Under the pieces are notes generated by a model. That model searched no databases. It was not told where the DNA came from and worked only from the letters and a program-made list of their open reading frames with translations. Positions 1-7,051 of a stretch of 7,275 bases of DNA are shown piece by piece (the stretch's first letter is position 1; every line of letters begins with the position of its first letter). The DNA is from JAIRVZ01 sp031553755 (GTDB taxonomy: Bacteria > Bacteroidota > Bacteroidia > Bacteroidales > Azobacteroidaceae), in contig JAVBKZ010000055.1 of NCBI GenBank assembly GCA_031553755.1, positions 1-7,275 on the forward strand, given 5' to 3'. A program made the translations under genes and the position numbers.

Positions 1-234
1 TTCAATTCAAATTAAATCGCTTACAAATAACCGAATATAAACTTAAATCACAAAGAGGCGCCGTAAAGGTAAAGATAAATTTTAACATCCTGAATTTTAC
101 ACCATTAGTTGTGAAAATTTTGGCGTGTCTTGTTTGCAAAATCAAACAGGTTGCGTAAAAAAAAAGAGCGGTTCCCGAAAAGCTATAAAAGAGTAGGGGA
201 AAATAACAATCAATTATTATTAAAATATTATATT
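1..234. other. Upstream region without a convincing gene
   Basis: No gene can be supported here. One + strand frame stays open from base 3 to a TAA at 156-158 (about 51 codons, no start inside the window). It could be the 3' end of an upstream gene, but its translation is not recognisable. Two small hairpins are visible: 93-119 (an AT-rich stem with one bulged A and an 8-base loop) and 129-150 (an 8-pair stem including one G-U, with a 6-base loop). Neither is followed by a good T-run, so neither is called a terminator. Bases 115-122 match the Bacteroidota -7 element TAnnTTTG at five of six defined positions, but no TTTG lies at the right distance upstream, so the promoter is not located. A run of nine A's occupies 157-165. 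Confidence 0.5.
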
Positions 235-336
235 ATGAAAGATATTATTTTATTGGAAAAAGGTATTTCTTTAGATGACTTTGCTGCAGCAATTGTCCCT
301 TTGAATAAAAAGGAAATGAATAATTTACAAGGAGGA
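235..336 (+). other. Leader segment with double-glycine cleavage site
   Basis: These bases encode residues 1-34, ending in Gly33-Gly34. C39 peptidase domains of bacteriocin-type exporters cut directly after such a Gly-Gly pair, and an exporter with an intact C39 domain lies in the same locus. Cleavage here would release a core beginning Trp-Cys. The leader has hydrophobic residues at spaced positions (Leu6, Leu7, Ile11, Leu13, Phe16, Ile20, Leu23, Met28, Leu31), as expected of an amphipathic helix read by the peptidase. The exact cut is inferred from the family, not shown. Confidence 0.8.
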
Positions 337-585
337 TGGTGTTTTAAATGTGCTTTAGCCCTGTGTAGTCCCAATATTACAATTAATAATCCCATACCAA
401 CAGATACGACTACGGTAAAACCAATATCCTTACCTAAAGACACAATACCTAGTATTCCCAATGATACAATTCGATATATGACCCCAAACAATAATTATTT
501 GGAAAATGACACATTTATTAATGTCAATACTAGAAACAGCAATAATTGTGGAATAGCAATAGATGCTAATTATCCTATTATCTAG
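235..585 (+). CDS. RiPP precursor peptide with GG leader (GG-Bacteroidales type)
   Basis: This encodes a 116-residue peptide that is probably the substrate of the maturase and exporter downstream. The frame is also open upstream to a TTG at 130, but the ATG at 235 is chosen because it gives a normal leader start (MKDIILLEKG); the extra 35 residues are Lys/Arg-rich and unlike any leader. Residues 1-34 form the leader, with the typical pattern Leu-Asn-Lys-Lys-Glu-Met-x-x-Leu-x-Gly-Gly at 23-34. That pattern resembles the natural-product precursors of the GG-Bacteroidales family. The predicted core (35-116) starts WCFKCALALC and then becomes rich in Pro, Thr, Asn, Asp and Ile. Its cysteines are at 36, 39, 44 and 105. 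A P-x-D-T motif recurs at 55, 67 and 75, with a relaxed copy (ENDT) at 90. An 82-residue core is long for a RiPP, so further trimming is plausible. The precursor role is well supported by leader and context; the product's structure and activity are unknown. Confidence 0.88.
   Translation: MKDIILLEKGISLDDFAAAIVPLNKKEMNNLQGGWCFKCALALCSPNITINNPIPTDTTTVKPISLPKDTIPSIPNDTIRYMTPNNNYLENDTFINVNTRNSNNCGIAIDANYPII
394..513 (+). repeat. P-x-D-T peptide motif copies in the precursor core
   Basis: Three copies of [Ile/Leu]-Pro-x-Asp-Thr start at residues 54, 66 and 74. A fourth, relaxed copy (Leu-Glu-Asn-Asp-Thr) starts at residue 89. The starts are 12, 8 and 15 residues apart, so this is not a strict tandem array. 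Codons differ between copies (Pro as CCA, CCT and CCC; Asp as GAT or GAC; Thr as ACG or ACA), which argues against a very recent DNA duplication. The motif could be the enzyme's modification site, a proteolytic spacer, or simply a low-complexity linker. Confidence 0.6.
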
Positions 586-595
586 TGATGATAAG

Positions 596-700
596 AGAGG
601 ATGTCCAAAAAGTATTACTATAACAACGACAACACCGATTTTACAGATATTGTCTTGATGCGATCCTTAATTATAATTTACGACTTTTTTGGCATCCTCT
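596..700. repeat. Long imperfect inverted repeat between precursor and maturase
   Basis: The left arm (596-613) and right arm (683-700) are reverse complements over 18 positions, with 16 Watson-Crick pairs, one G-U and one mismatch. They enclose 69 bases. The arm motif, GAGGATGTCCAAAAAGT-like, resembles terminal inverted repeats I associate with some insertion sequences, so a miniature transposon-like element of about 105 bases is possible. No clear target-site duplication flanks it. As RNA it would form a strong stem between the precursor stop and the maturase start, and could limit downstream expression relative to the precursor. There is no T-run after the right arm, so it is not a classical intrinsic terminator. 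The repeat itself is certain; its role is open. Confidence 0.75.
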
Positions 701-705
701 TGTAA
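601..705 (+). CDS. Possible 34-residue mini-ORF inside the inverted repeat
   Basis: An ATG at 601 opens a 34-codon frame ending at TAA 703-705. The peptide starts MSKKYYYNNDNTDFTD and ends in a hydrophobic stretch (LIIIYDFFGILL). It sits 15 bases after the precursor stop and 15 bases before the maturase start, in the same reading frame as both. Several codons end in C (AAC, GAC, ACC), unlike the AT-rich maturase gene. A purine-rich AGAGAGG directly abuts the ATG, which is too close for a normal ribosome site. Both ends coincide with the arms of the inverted repeat, so the frame may be an accident of that element. I do not recognise the peptide, and it has no GG leader. Confidence 0.22.
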   Translation: MSKKYYYNNDNTDFTDIVLMRSLIIIYDFFGILL

Positions 706-720
706 CTTATTAATATATAT

Positions 721-2007
721 ATGAAATTCTCAAAATATAATGTTTTATTGGAAAATGAAACAAAATTCTATATTTACAATTCTTTATCTAATTCTCTTTT
801 GAAAATTGAAGAGAAAATGTATCAAGATTTTTATTTTAAAAAAAATCTTGAACAATATGCTAATATTGAAGAATTTATTAGAGCTAAGATATATGTGAAT
901 AATGATTTTGATGAAATAGAGAAAAAAAACTATCTTACTTTGCTTAACAGATTTAGAGATGATATCCTTTGTTTAACAATTGCACCAACACAAGATTGTA
1001 ATTTTAATTGTAAATATTGTTATGAATTATCTCGCCCTCAAAATTATATGGATGAAAATACTATAAATGATTTATTAGTATTTATTGAATCGTATAAAAA
1101 TGTAAAAGAGATTTTTATTTGTTGGTATGGAGGAGAGCCTTTAATGTCTTTTGAAAATATTTTGAAAATATCAAATAAAATATTGTTGATGAACAAAATT
1201 TTAAATGCGGCAATAATTACTAATGGATATTTATTGAATGAAGAAATATCCGAAAAATTGGAAAAATTACATATTCGGTTTATTCAAATAACTATTGATG
1301 GACTTGAAAATATTCATAATGAAAGAAGGCCTTTAATTATGGGCGGAAGTTCATTTGAAAAGATTATTAAAAACATTTCCTATTTACTAAAAATAAATAT
1401 GGATATTCAAATAAGTATAAGAGTAAATATTGATAATGAAAACGTAGAAGAATATGCTAAAGTTTATAATTATTTTAGAGAGAATTTTTCTGAATATTTA
1501 GAGAGAATTTTTATATACCCAGGATTTGTTACAGATTACACAGATAGTTGTAATTCTTCATCATGTTTTTCTACAACAAAACAAAAAGAAAAATTTTTAA
1601 CATATAATTTTGAATCTCACGGAATATATCATCATGATTTTTTTCCTAAAACCAATGTTAATAATTGTATTGCAAGAGACAAAAATTCTTTTTTAATTGA
1701 TCCTCAAGGCAATTTATATAAATGTTGGGCTGTAATAGGAAATCCTCAAATGAAAGTTGGAAATATAAAACAAGGTATTACAAATCCTAATATTCTTATT
1801 AGATTTTTAAAAGGAGCAGATCAAATTTCTGATCAAAAATGTCAAAAATGTCAAATATTACCTATTTGTGATGGAGGATGTCCTTATATGAGAATTCAGA
1901 AAAAATATGAAAATAAAAAAATAGATTTCTGTCATATTGGGAAATATAATTTGGAGCGATTTCTAAAATATCACATCCAATACAAAAATAAAACCATACA
2001 AATGTAA
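721..2007 (+). CDS. Radical SAM/SPASM peptide maturase
   Basis: This 428-residue cytoplasmic enzyme is predicted to modify the core of the precursor encoded upstream. The radical SAM cluster motif CxxxCxxC is at Cys93, Cys97 and Cys100 (CNFNCKYC), followed by the SAM-binding GGEP at 137-140. The C-terminal SPASM domain has seven cysteines: 316, 335, then CxxCx5Cx3C at 374, 377, 383 and 387, and finally 404. These would bind two auxiliary Fe-S clusters. The N-terminal 80 or so residues (MKFSKYNVLLENETKFY...) resemble the small N-terminal region of maturases that act on GG-leader peptides in Bacteroidales. Two further cysteines (277 and 282) lie between the domains. SPASM maturases make thioether or C-C crosslinks, among other changes; which one occurs here cannot be read from the sequence. 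The start is preceded by AT-rich DNA with no Shine-Dalgarno site. Base composition is noticeably more AT-rich than in the transport genes. The family call is firm; the reaction is unknown. Confidence 0.93.
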   Translation: MKFSKYNVLLENETKFYIYNSLSNSLLKIEEKMYQDFYFKKNLEQYANIEEFIRAKIYVNNDFDEIEKKNYLTLLNRFRDDILCLTIAPTQDCNFNCKYCYELSRPQNYMDENTINDLLVFIESYKNVKEIFICWYGGEPLMSFENILKISNKILLMNKILNAAIITNGYLLNEEISEKLEKLHIRFIQITIDGLENIHNERRPLIMGGSSFEKIIKNISYLLKINMDIQISIRVNIDNENVEEYAKVYNYFRENFSEYLERIFIYPGFVTDYTDSCNSSSCFSTTKQKEKFLTYNFESHGIYHHDFFPKTNVNNCIARDKNSFLIDPQGNLYKCWAVIGNPQMKVGNIKQGITNPNILIRFLKGADQISDQKCQKCQILPICDGGCPYMRIQKKYENKKIDFCHIGKYNLERFLKYHIQYKNKTIQM

Positions 2008-2013
2008 TTCCAC

Positions 2014-3462
2014 ATGAAAAGAATAACATTAATGTCTTCATTTTTCCTATTTGGTTTGGTTTTCTCACAAGAACAATCGTTTGTTCTTGACTTTGAATCA
2101 TTTTGTCAAACTTTTATAGAAACACATCCTGTCGTATGTTCTGAAGGTTTTGACATATCTAATTTTGAAAAATTACGTTTGAAAAGCATCGAAAATATAA
2201 AAAAATGTTATTCGAAAAACGAATTTGTATTCGAAATTAGTCGATTTACAGCATCGATTATTAACGATTCTCACACAGGATTTTTTCAGGAAGAAGCATT
2301 CTATCCTCAAACTATCTATCCTTTTTCTTGTCGTTGGATACAAAATAAGTTATATATAACTAAAGTTTACAACAATACAGAAGAAGATATTTTGTGGAAA
2401 GAAATTGTTAAAATCAACGATTCAAACATCAACGATTTTTTGGATTTATGCCTCAAATACATTCCTTCAGAAAGTATTTTGCAAGTAAAAAATCAACGGT
2501 TCAATAGTTTTATTACCAATCCTGATTTTCTCAAACTGGAAAAAATAACAGATTCTGATACATTAACGATCTTTTTCTCCGATAACAGCTATTGTTCCAT
2601 TTTTCCAAAACGAATAAATTATCACGAAAGACCGGAATTTGAGAAAAAGGTTCCAGTTGATTATCAAATAGAAAACACTACTTGTTTTTTTTATTTCAGG
2701 AAAATGTGGGATGAAAGCTGTAATAACGATCTTGAAGAAATGGGCAGAAAATTTGGGTCTTTTTACGAACTATTTTTTGATTCAATCATAAATGCCAATG
2801 TCAATTTGTTAGTTGTTGATTTAAGGGAAAACGATGGCGGTTTCAGTTTAATAGGAGGACAGTTATTGTATTGTCTTAAACATGATAATCATAACAATAA
2901 TAATAATAAAGATTTTAACCCATCTGTCATTTTCAGAAATAGTTGTCTTTTCAGAGAAAACAGAGAAGAAGAACTAGAGTTATATGCAAAACTAATTCCA
3001 AACATGGAAGATGGAAAATGTTATGAAACTTCTGATTTTCAAATAAATAATAATAAAGAAGAAGAAACCTCTTTTTTTGATATTGAAAATCCTAACTCTC
3101 CATTTTTTATCAAACCAAAATACAAAAACATATTCAAAGGAAATGTAATTTTTCTTATGGGAAATAAAACTTACAGTTCGGCTGCCGATTTAATATTGGA
3201 ATTAAAGAGGAATAAGCAATTTACTATTATTGGAGAAGAATCGTGCCAAAAGCCAAATTGTTTTGGGGATATTATTGGTTACAAATTACCCAGCACAAGC
3301 ATTCAATGCAATATAAGTTGTAAGAAATTCAATTTAGCAGAAAAAGGTCATGAAAATGATGATGTCATTTATCCCAATATTATCGTCCGTGAAACCATTG
3401 AAGACATCAGAGCAGAGAGAGATGTTTGTAAAGAATGGATATTGAATCATTATAATAAATGA
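2014..3462 (+). CDS. Secreted S41-family (tricorn/CtpA-like) serine peptidase
   Basis: This 482-residue protein has an N-terminal signal peptide (hydrophobic stretch about residues 5-17, likely cut near FSQ-EQ), placing it in the periplasm or outside. A DSHTGF motif (85-90) matches the conserved D-x-H-T of tricorn-like S41 proteins; His87 is a candidate catalytic His. A PDZ-like stretch follows at about 105-155 (WKEIVKIND at 128-136). The S41 core has VVDLRENDGG (267-276) and NKTYSSAAD (384-392), where Ser389 is the likely nucleophile. The usual GEPTGGxPNxYG loop appears as a divergent GEESCQKPNCFG (407-418). Lys413 is 24 residues after Ser389, close to the Ser-Lys spacing of CtpA/Prc, but that alignment is uncertain. 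Sixteen cysteines are unusual for a secreted protein. The gene starts 6 bases after the maturase stop and overlaps the exporter gene by ATGA. It probably trims the exported peptide or its target, though this is inferred from context. Confidence 0.85.
   Translation: MKRITLMSSFFLFGLVFSQEQSFVLDFESFCQTFIETHPVVCSEGFDISNFEKLRLKSIENIKKCYSKNEFVFEISRFTASIINDSHTGFFQEEAFYPQTIYPFSCRWIQNKLYITKVYNNTEEDILWKEIVKINDSNINDFLDLCLKYIPSESILQVKNQRFNSFITNPDFLKLEKITDSDTLTIFFSDNSYCSIFPKRINYHERPEFEKKVPVDYQIENTTCFFYFRKMWDESCNNDLEEMGRKFGSFYELFFDSIINANVNLLVVDLRENDGGFSLIGGQLLYCLKHDNHNNNNNKDFNPSVIFRNSCLFRENREEELELYAKLIPNMEDGKCYETSDFQINNNKEEETSFFDIENPNSPFFIKPKYKNIFKGNVIFLMGNKTYSSAADLILELKRNKQFTIIGEESCQKPNCFGDIIGYKLPSTSIQCNISCKKFNLAEKGHENDDVIYPNIIVRETIEDIRAERDVCKEWILNHYNK
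2887..3066 (+). repeat. In-frame AAT and GAA triplet runs in the S41 gene
   Basis: Four AAT codons (2896-2907) make part of a His/Asn-rich loop (residues 292-298). Three AAT (3046-3054) and three GAA (3058-3066) codons make a second polar loop. Both fall between the DLRENDGG strand and the catalytic Ser region, so they are probably surface insertions. Triplet runs can change length by slippage without breaking the frame. Confidence 0.6.
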
Positions 3463-5684
3463 AACCTTTTCCTCTCTATCAGCAACATGACCAAATGGAT
3501 TGTGGCCCAACATGCCTTCGCATGATTGCCAAATTCTATGGAAAGCAATATTCTTTAGAATCTTTGCGTGAAATATCACATCTTTCACGCGAAGGAGTTT
3601 CCATGTTGGGAATTAGTGCTGCTGCCGAAAAAATTGGATTTCGAACAATGGGAGCTTGTATCGCTTTCGAGCAATTATGTCAAGCTCCATTGCCCTGTAT
3701 TGTCCATTGGAATCATGAACATTTCGTTGTAGTATATAAAATTAAGAAACATTCAACATTTATTTTCAGGAAACAAACATCTAATGGAGATTATTCTATT
3801 TTTGTAGCAGATCCGGGAGGTAGTAAGGTTGTTTATAACAAAGAAGAATTTTGCCGTTGTTGGTTGACTACCAAAAGAAATAATGAAAATAAAGGATTTA
3901 TTCTCGCTTTAGAACCAACTCCTGAATTCTACGAAACCAGTGATAATCAAAAATCAAATCGAAAAAATTTCGGATTCTTTTTTAATTATTTGATTCCACA
4001 CCAAAAATTACTTTTTCAATTGTTTTTAGGTTTATTAATGGGAAGCATTTTACAATTGATTTTTCCATTTCTCACACAATCTGTTGTTGATTTCGGTATC
4101 AGCAATAACAATTTGAAATTTATTTATCTGGTTTTAATAGCTCAATTGGTTTTAACATTGGGAAGTTCAGTTGTTGGACTTATTCAAGGTTGGATTTTAT
4201 TACACATGGGAACTCGCATCAACATTTCATTAATTTCAGATTTTTTGAGTAAATTGATGCGATTGCCCATGTCGTATTTCGACACTAAAATGGTAGGAGA
4301 CCTTCTTCAGCGTATCGGAGATCACAGCCGGATTCAAAGTTTTTTGACAGGTTCGAGTTTAAGCTTGCTATTCTCTTTCTTCAACCTGATTGTATTCAGT
4401 TTTGTACTTTGTTTTTATAATTGGCAATTATTTCTCATATTCCTTATTGGCAGTATCTTCTATTTTCTATGGATATGGATGTTTATGAAAAAGAGAGCTG
4501 AACTTGATCATAAAATGTTTTCCCAAAATGCTTCTAATCAAAGCAATATAGTTCAATTGATTACCGGCATGCAGGAAATCAAACTCAACGGATGCGAACA
4601 ACAAAAACGTTGGGAATGGGAACGTATACAAGCCAAATTATTTCGCTTAAATATCAAAGGGTTAGCATTAGGGCAATATCAAGATTCGGGAGCAATGTTG
4701 ATTAATCAGGCAAAAAATATATTATCAACCATTTTTGTAGCTCAAATGGTGGTTGAAGGAGAAATGACTTTAGGCATGATGATCTCTGTTCAATACATTA
4801 TAGGGCAATTGAACGGCCCCGTCAATCAGTTGATTGGTTTTATGCACCAAACTCAGGATGCCAAGTTGAGTTTGGAACGGCTAAATGAAGTACACCAAAA
4901 AGATGATGAGGAAAAAATAGATATAGAAACTATCTGTAATATACCGAAAGGAAGAAACATTTTCATCAATAAGCTTACATTTGCATATGAAAAGTTGACA
5001 GAAGAAAAAGTTTTAAATAGCATCCAATTAGAAATTATAGCAGGGAAACAAACTGCGATTGTGGGACTAAGTGGTAGTGGAAAGACAACATTAATTAAAT
5101 TATTGTTAGGCTATTATCTTCCTGATAAAGGGGAAATTAAATTAGGAAATACGAAATTAGAAAATTATAGCATCCGAGAATGGCGGAAAAAATGCGGAAT
5201 TGTGATGCAAGAAGGTTTTATTTTTTCAGATACAATAGCCAATAATATTGCTCCGGGAGAAGAGATTATAAATAAAGAAAAATTATATAATGCAGTAAGT
5301 GTTGCCAATATCCGAGAATTTATAGAATCTCTTCCACTAGCATACAACACAAAAATAGGTAATGAAGGACATGGTTTGAGTCAAGGGCAAAAACAACGAA
5401 TCTTAATTGCAAGAGCTGTATATAAAAATCCGGAATTCATTTTTTTTGATGAAGCTACCAATGCTTTAGATGCAAACAACGAACGAACTATCATGGATAA
5501 TTTGCAAGTATTTTTCGAGGGAAAAACGGTTATTGTGGTAGCTCATAGGTTAAGTACAGTAAGGAATGCCGACAAAATTATTGTTTTGGATAAAGGACAA
5601 ATTGCAGAACAAGGGACTCACGATGAATTATTAGATTTGAAAGGAAAGTATTATCAATTGGTAAAAAATCAATTGAATATATGA
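3459..5684 (+). CDS. Peptidase-containing ABC exporter (C39 domain plus ABC transporter)
   Basis: This 741-residue inner-membrane protein cuts the leader from a GG-type precursor and exports the core using ATP. The N-terminal C39 peptidase (about 1-150) has Gln9, catalytic Cys15 (DCGPTC at 14-19), His88 (EHFVVVY) and Asp118 (VADPGG), so the domain looks active. The membrane domain spans about 175-450, with hydrophobic segments near 183-205, 220-248, 300-320, 322-345 and 420-450. The ATPase domain has Walker A GLSGSGKT (536-543), Q-loop Gln584, signature LSQGQ (640-644), Walker B IFFDE (661-665), D-loop ALD (669-671) and H-loop His696. Length and layout are normal for the family and all motifs are intact. 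It overlaps the S41 gene before it and the HlyD gene after it by four bases each, which implies translational coupling. The likely substrate is the precursor at 235-585. Confidence 0.95.
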   Translation: MKPFPLYQQHDQMDCGPTCLRMIAKFYGKQYSLESLREISHLSREGVSMLGISAAAEKIGFRTMGACIAFEQLCQAPLPCIVHWNHEHFVVVYKIKKHSTFIFRKQTSNGDYSIFVADPGGSKVVYNKEEFCRCWLTTKRNNENKGFILALEPTPEFYETSDNQKSNRKNFGFFFNYLIPHQKLLFQLFLGLLMGSILQLIFPFLTQSVVDFGISNNNLKFIYLVLIAQLVLTLGSSVVGLIQGWILLHMGTRINISLISDFLSKLMRLPMSYFDTKMVGDLLQRIGDHSRIQSFLTGSSLSLLFSFFNLIVFSFVLCFYNWQLFLIFLIGSIFYFLWIWMFMKKRAELDHKMFSQNASNQSNIVQLITGMQEIKLNGCEQQKRWEWERIQAKLFRLNIKGLALGQYQDSGAMLINQAKNILSTIFVAQMVVEGEMTLGMMISVQYIIGQLNGPVNQLIGFMHQTQDAKLSLERLNEVHQKDDEEKIDIETICNIPKGRNIFINKLTFAYEKLTEEKVLNSIQLEIIAGKQTAIVGLSGSGKTTLIKLLLGYYLPDKGEIKLGNTKLENYSIREWRKKCGIVMQEGFIFSDTIANNIAPGEEIINKEKLYNAVSVANIREFIESLPLAYNTKIGNEGHGLSQGQKQRILIARAVYKNPEFIFFDEATNALDANNERTIMDNLQVFFEGKTVIVVAHRLSTVRNADKIIVLDKGQIAEQGTHDELLDLKGKYYQLVKNQLNI

Positions 5685-6985
5685 CAGAAGCAGAAAAAAT
5701 AGAACTTAAAAGTGATGAAATGCAAGAAATTCTCTCACGTACACCTCATGCTTTGGTACGCTGGGGAATTTCGGCTATCAGCGTAGTAATTCTAATGATT
5801 TTCATCGGCAGTTTTTTCTTTACTTATCCCGACATCCAGAAAGGAGAAATAGTTATCACTACAGAAAATCCTCCTGTTAGAATAGTGGCAAAATCAACAG
5901 GAAAAATTAAGGAATTATACTGTAAAGAGAAAGATGCAGTTGAAAAAGGGCAATTATTGGCTGTGGTCGACAATCCATCCATAACTAAAGATATACAACG
6001 GGTGAAAGTTTGTTTATCAAACACAATCGTCAACGATACTTCGTCGTCCATTCATCCTGAGTTACTGATTGATAAATATGAATTAGGAGCCATCCAAACA
6101 AGCTATTCTCAATTTATAAAAGCGGCTACAAGTTATCTGAATTTTATATCTTTAAAACTTCAAGATCACGAAAAAAAAGCCCTTCAAATCAATGTTTCAG
6201 GAAAAAAGGCATATATTTCAGGGATTCAAAAGCAATTGAATTTAAAGAAAAAAGAATTTGGATTGGCAGAAAAAGCATATCAAAGAGAAATTATACTCCA
6301 TCAAAAAGGAACAATTTCAAAAGCTGAAATAGAAAAAGCAGAGCAAGATTTTTTATCTGTGCAACAATCTGTTGCTCAATACGAAATTTCGTTGACTAAC
6401 AATCAAACCGAATTGAAACAATTCGAAGAATCTCTTTCAAAATTATCAGTTCAAACTATTCAGGAAAAAGAAAATTTATTAACTGTGTTAAAAACAGCAA
6501 AAGATGAATTAGTATCAAGCATTGAAAGTTGGGAACAAACATATTTGCTTGTCTCCCCTGAGGCTGGAATTATTACTTTTAATGAATATTGGAACCGAAA
6601 TCAATTTGTAAATGCAGGAGAAAACGTTTTTATCGTAATATCTCACAATCCAGGAAATCTTGTAGGAAGAGTCAAGGTACATGATTCCGGATTTGGTAAA
6701 ATCAAACAAGGACAACTTGTAAACATCAAAGTTTCTGGTTATCCTTACATGGAATATGGATTATTAAGGGGTATAATACAAAATACATCTTTAGTTGCCA
6801 ATGACAGATATTATTTTGTAGAAGTAAAATTTCCAACAGGATTAAAAACAACATCTCATAAATCATTACATTTCTCAGGAGAATTGATAGGTGAAGCCAA
6901 TATTATAACTGAAAACCGGAGTTTAGCGTATCGTTTTTTAGAGCCAATAAAGTATTTGTTGAGTAATTACCTTGTTAAAGACTAA
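5681..6985 (+). CDS. HlyD-family membrane fusion protein (export adaptor)
   Basis: This 434-residue protein should link the inner-membrane exporter to an outer-membrane channel. A short cytoplasmic N-terminus (1-26) leads into one membrane helix (about 28-48). A first lipoyl-like half motif follows (about 64-98, with GKIKELYCKEKDAVEKGQLL), then a helical coiled-coil hairpin (roughly 150-285, rich in Lys, Glu and Gln). The second lipoyl half (about 287-320, with PEAGIITF and NAGENVFIVI) and a beta-barrel region (about 325-410) complete the usual layout. The start overlaps the exporter stop as ATGA. No TolC-like gene is present in the window, so the outer-membrane partner must be encoded elsewhere. 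The family and role are well supported by domain order and position. Confidence 0.92.
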   Translation: MTEAEKIELKSDEMQEILSRTPHALVRWGISAISVVILMIFIGSFFFTYPDIQKGEIVITTENPPVRIVAKSTGKIKELYCKEKDAVEKGQLLAVVDNPSITKDIQRVKVCLSNTIVNDTSSSIHPELLIDKYELGAIQTSYSQFIKAATSYLNFISLKLQDHEKKALQINVSGKKAYISGIQKQLNLKKKEFGLAEKAYQREIILHQKGTISKAEIEKAEQDFLSVQQSVAQYEISLTNNQTELKQFEESLSKLSVQTIQEKENLLTVLKTAKDELVSSIESWEQTYLLVSPEAGIITFNEYWNRNQFVNAGENVFIVISHNPGNLVGRVKVHDSGFGKIKQGQLVNIKVSGYPYMEYGLLRGIIQNTSLVANDRYYFVEVKFPTGLKTTSHKSLHFSGELIGEANIITENRSLAYRFLEPIKYLLSNYLVKD

Positions 6986-7051
6986 TCATTATAAAATTAT
7001 TTTAAAAAATTTTTAATTCAAAATACAAAATATAGAAACAAGAAATATTGA

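Noticed and set aside
93..150. Two small hairpins as terminators of an upstream gene
   Set aside because: The first is AT-rich with a bulge and only four following T's; the second has no T-run after it.
130..234. N-terminal extension of the precursor from a TTG start
   Set aside because: The added 35 residues are strongly basic and not leader-like, while the ATG at 235 gives a normal GG-leader length and start.
228..491. Minus-strand frame opposite the precursor
   Set aside because: It overlaps the precursor, which has a clear leader and matching enzymes. The hydrophobic minus-strand translation is the expected shadow of this sequence.
721..2007. Reading the maturase as a specific named type (sactipeptide, ranthipeptide or cyclophane former)
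   Set aside because: The cysteine motifs prove only radical SAM plus SPASM. The reaction cannot be assigned without substrate data or a close homologue.
7002..7016. AT near-palindrome after the HlyD gene as an intrinsic terminator
   Set aside because: It contains no G or C and would form a very weak stem.
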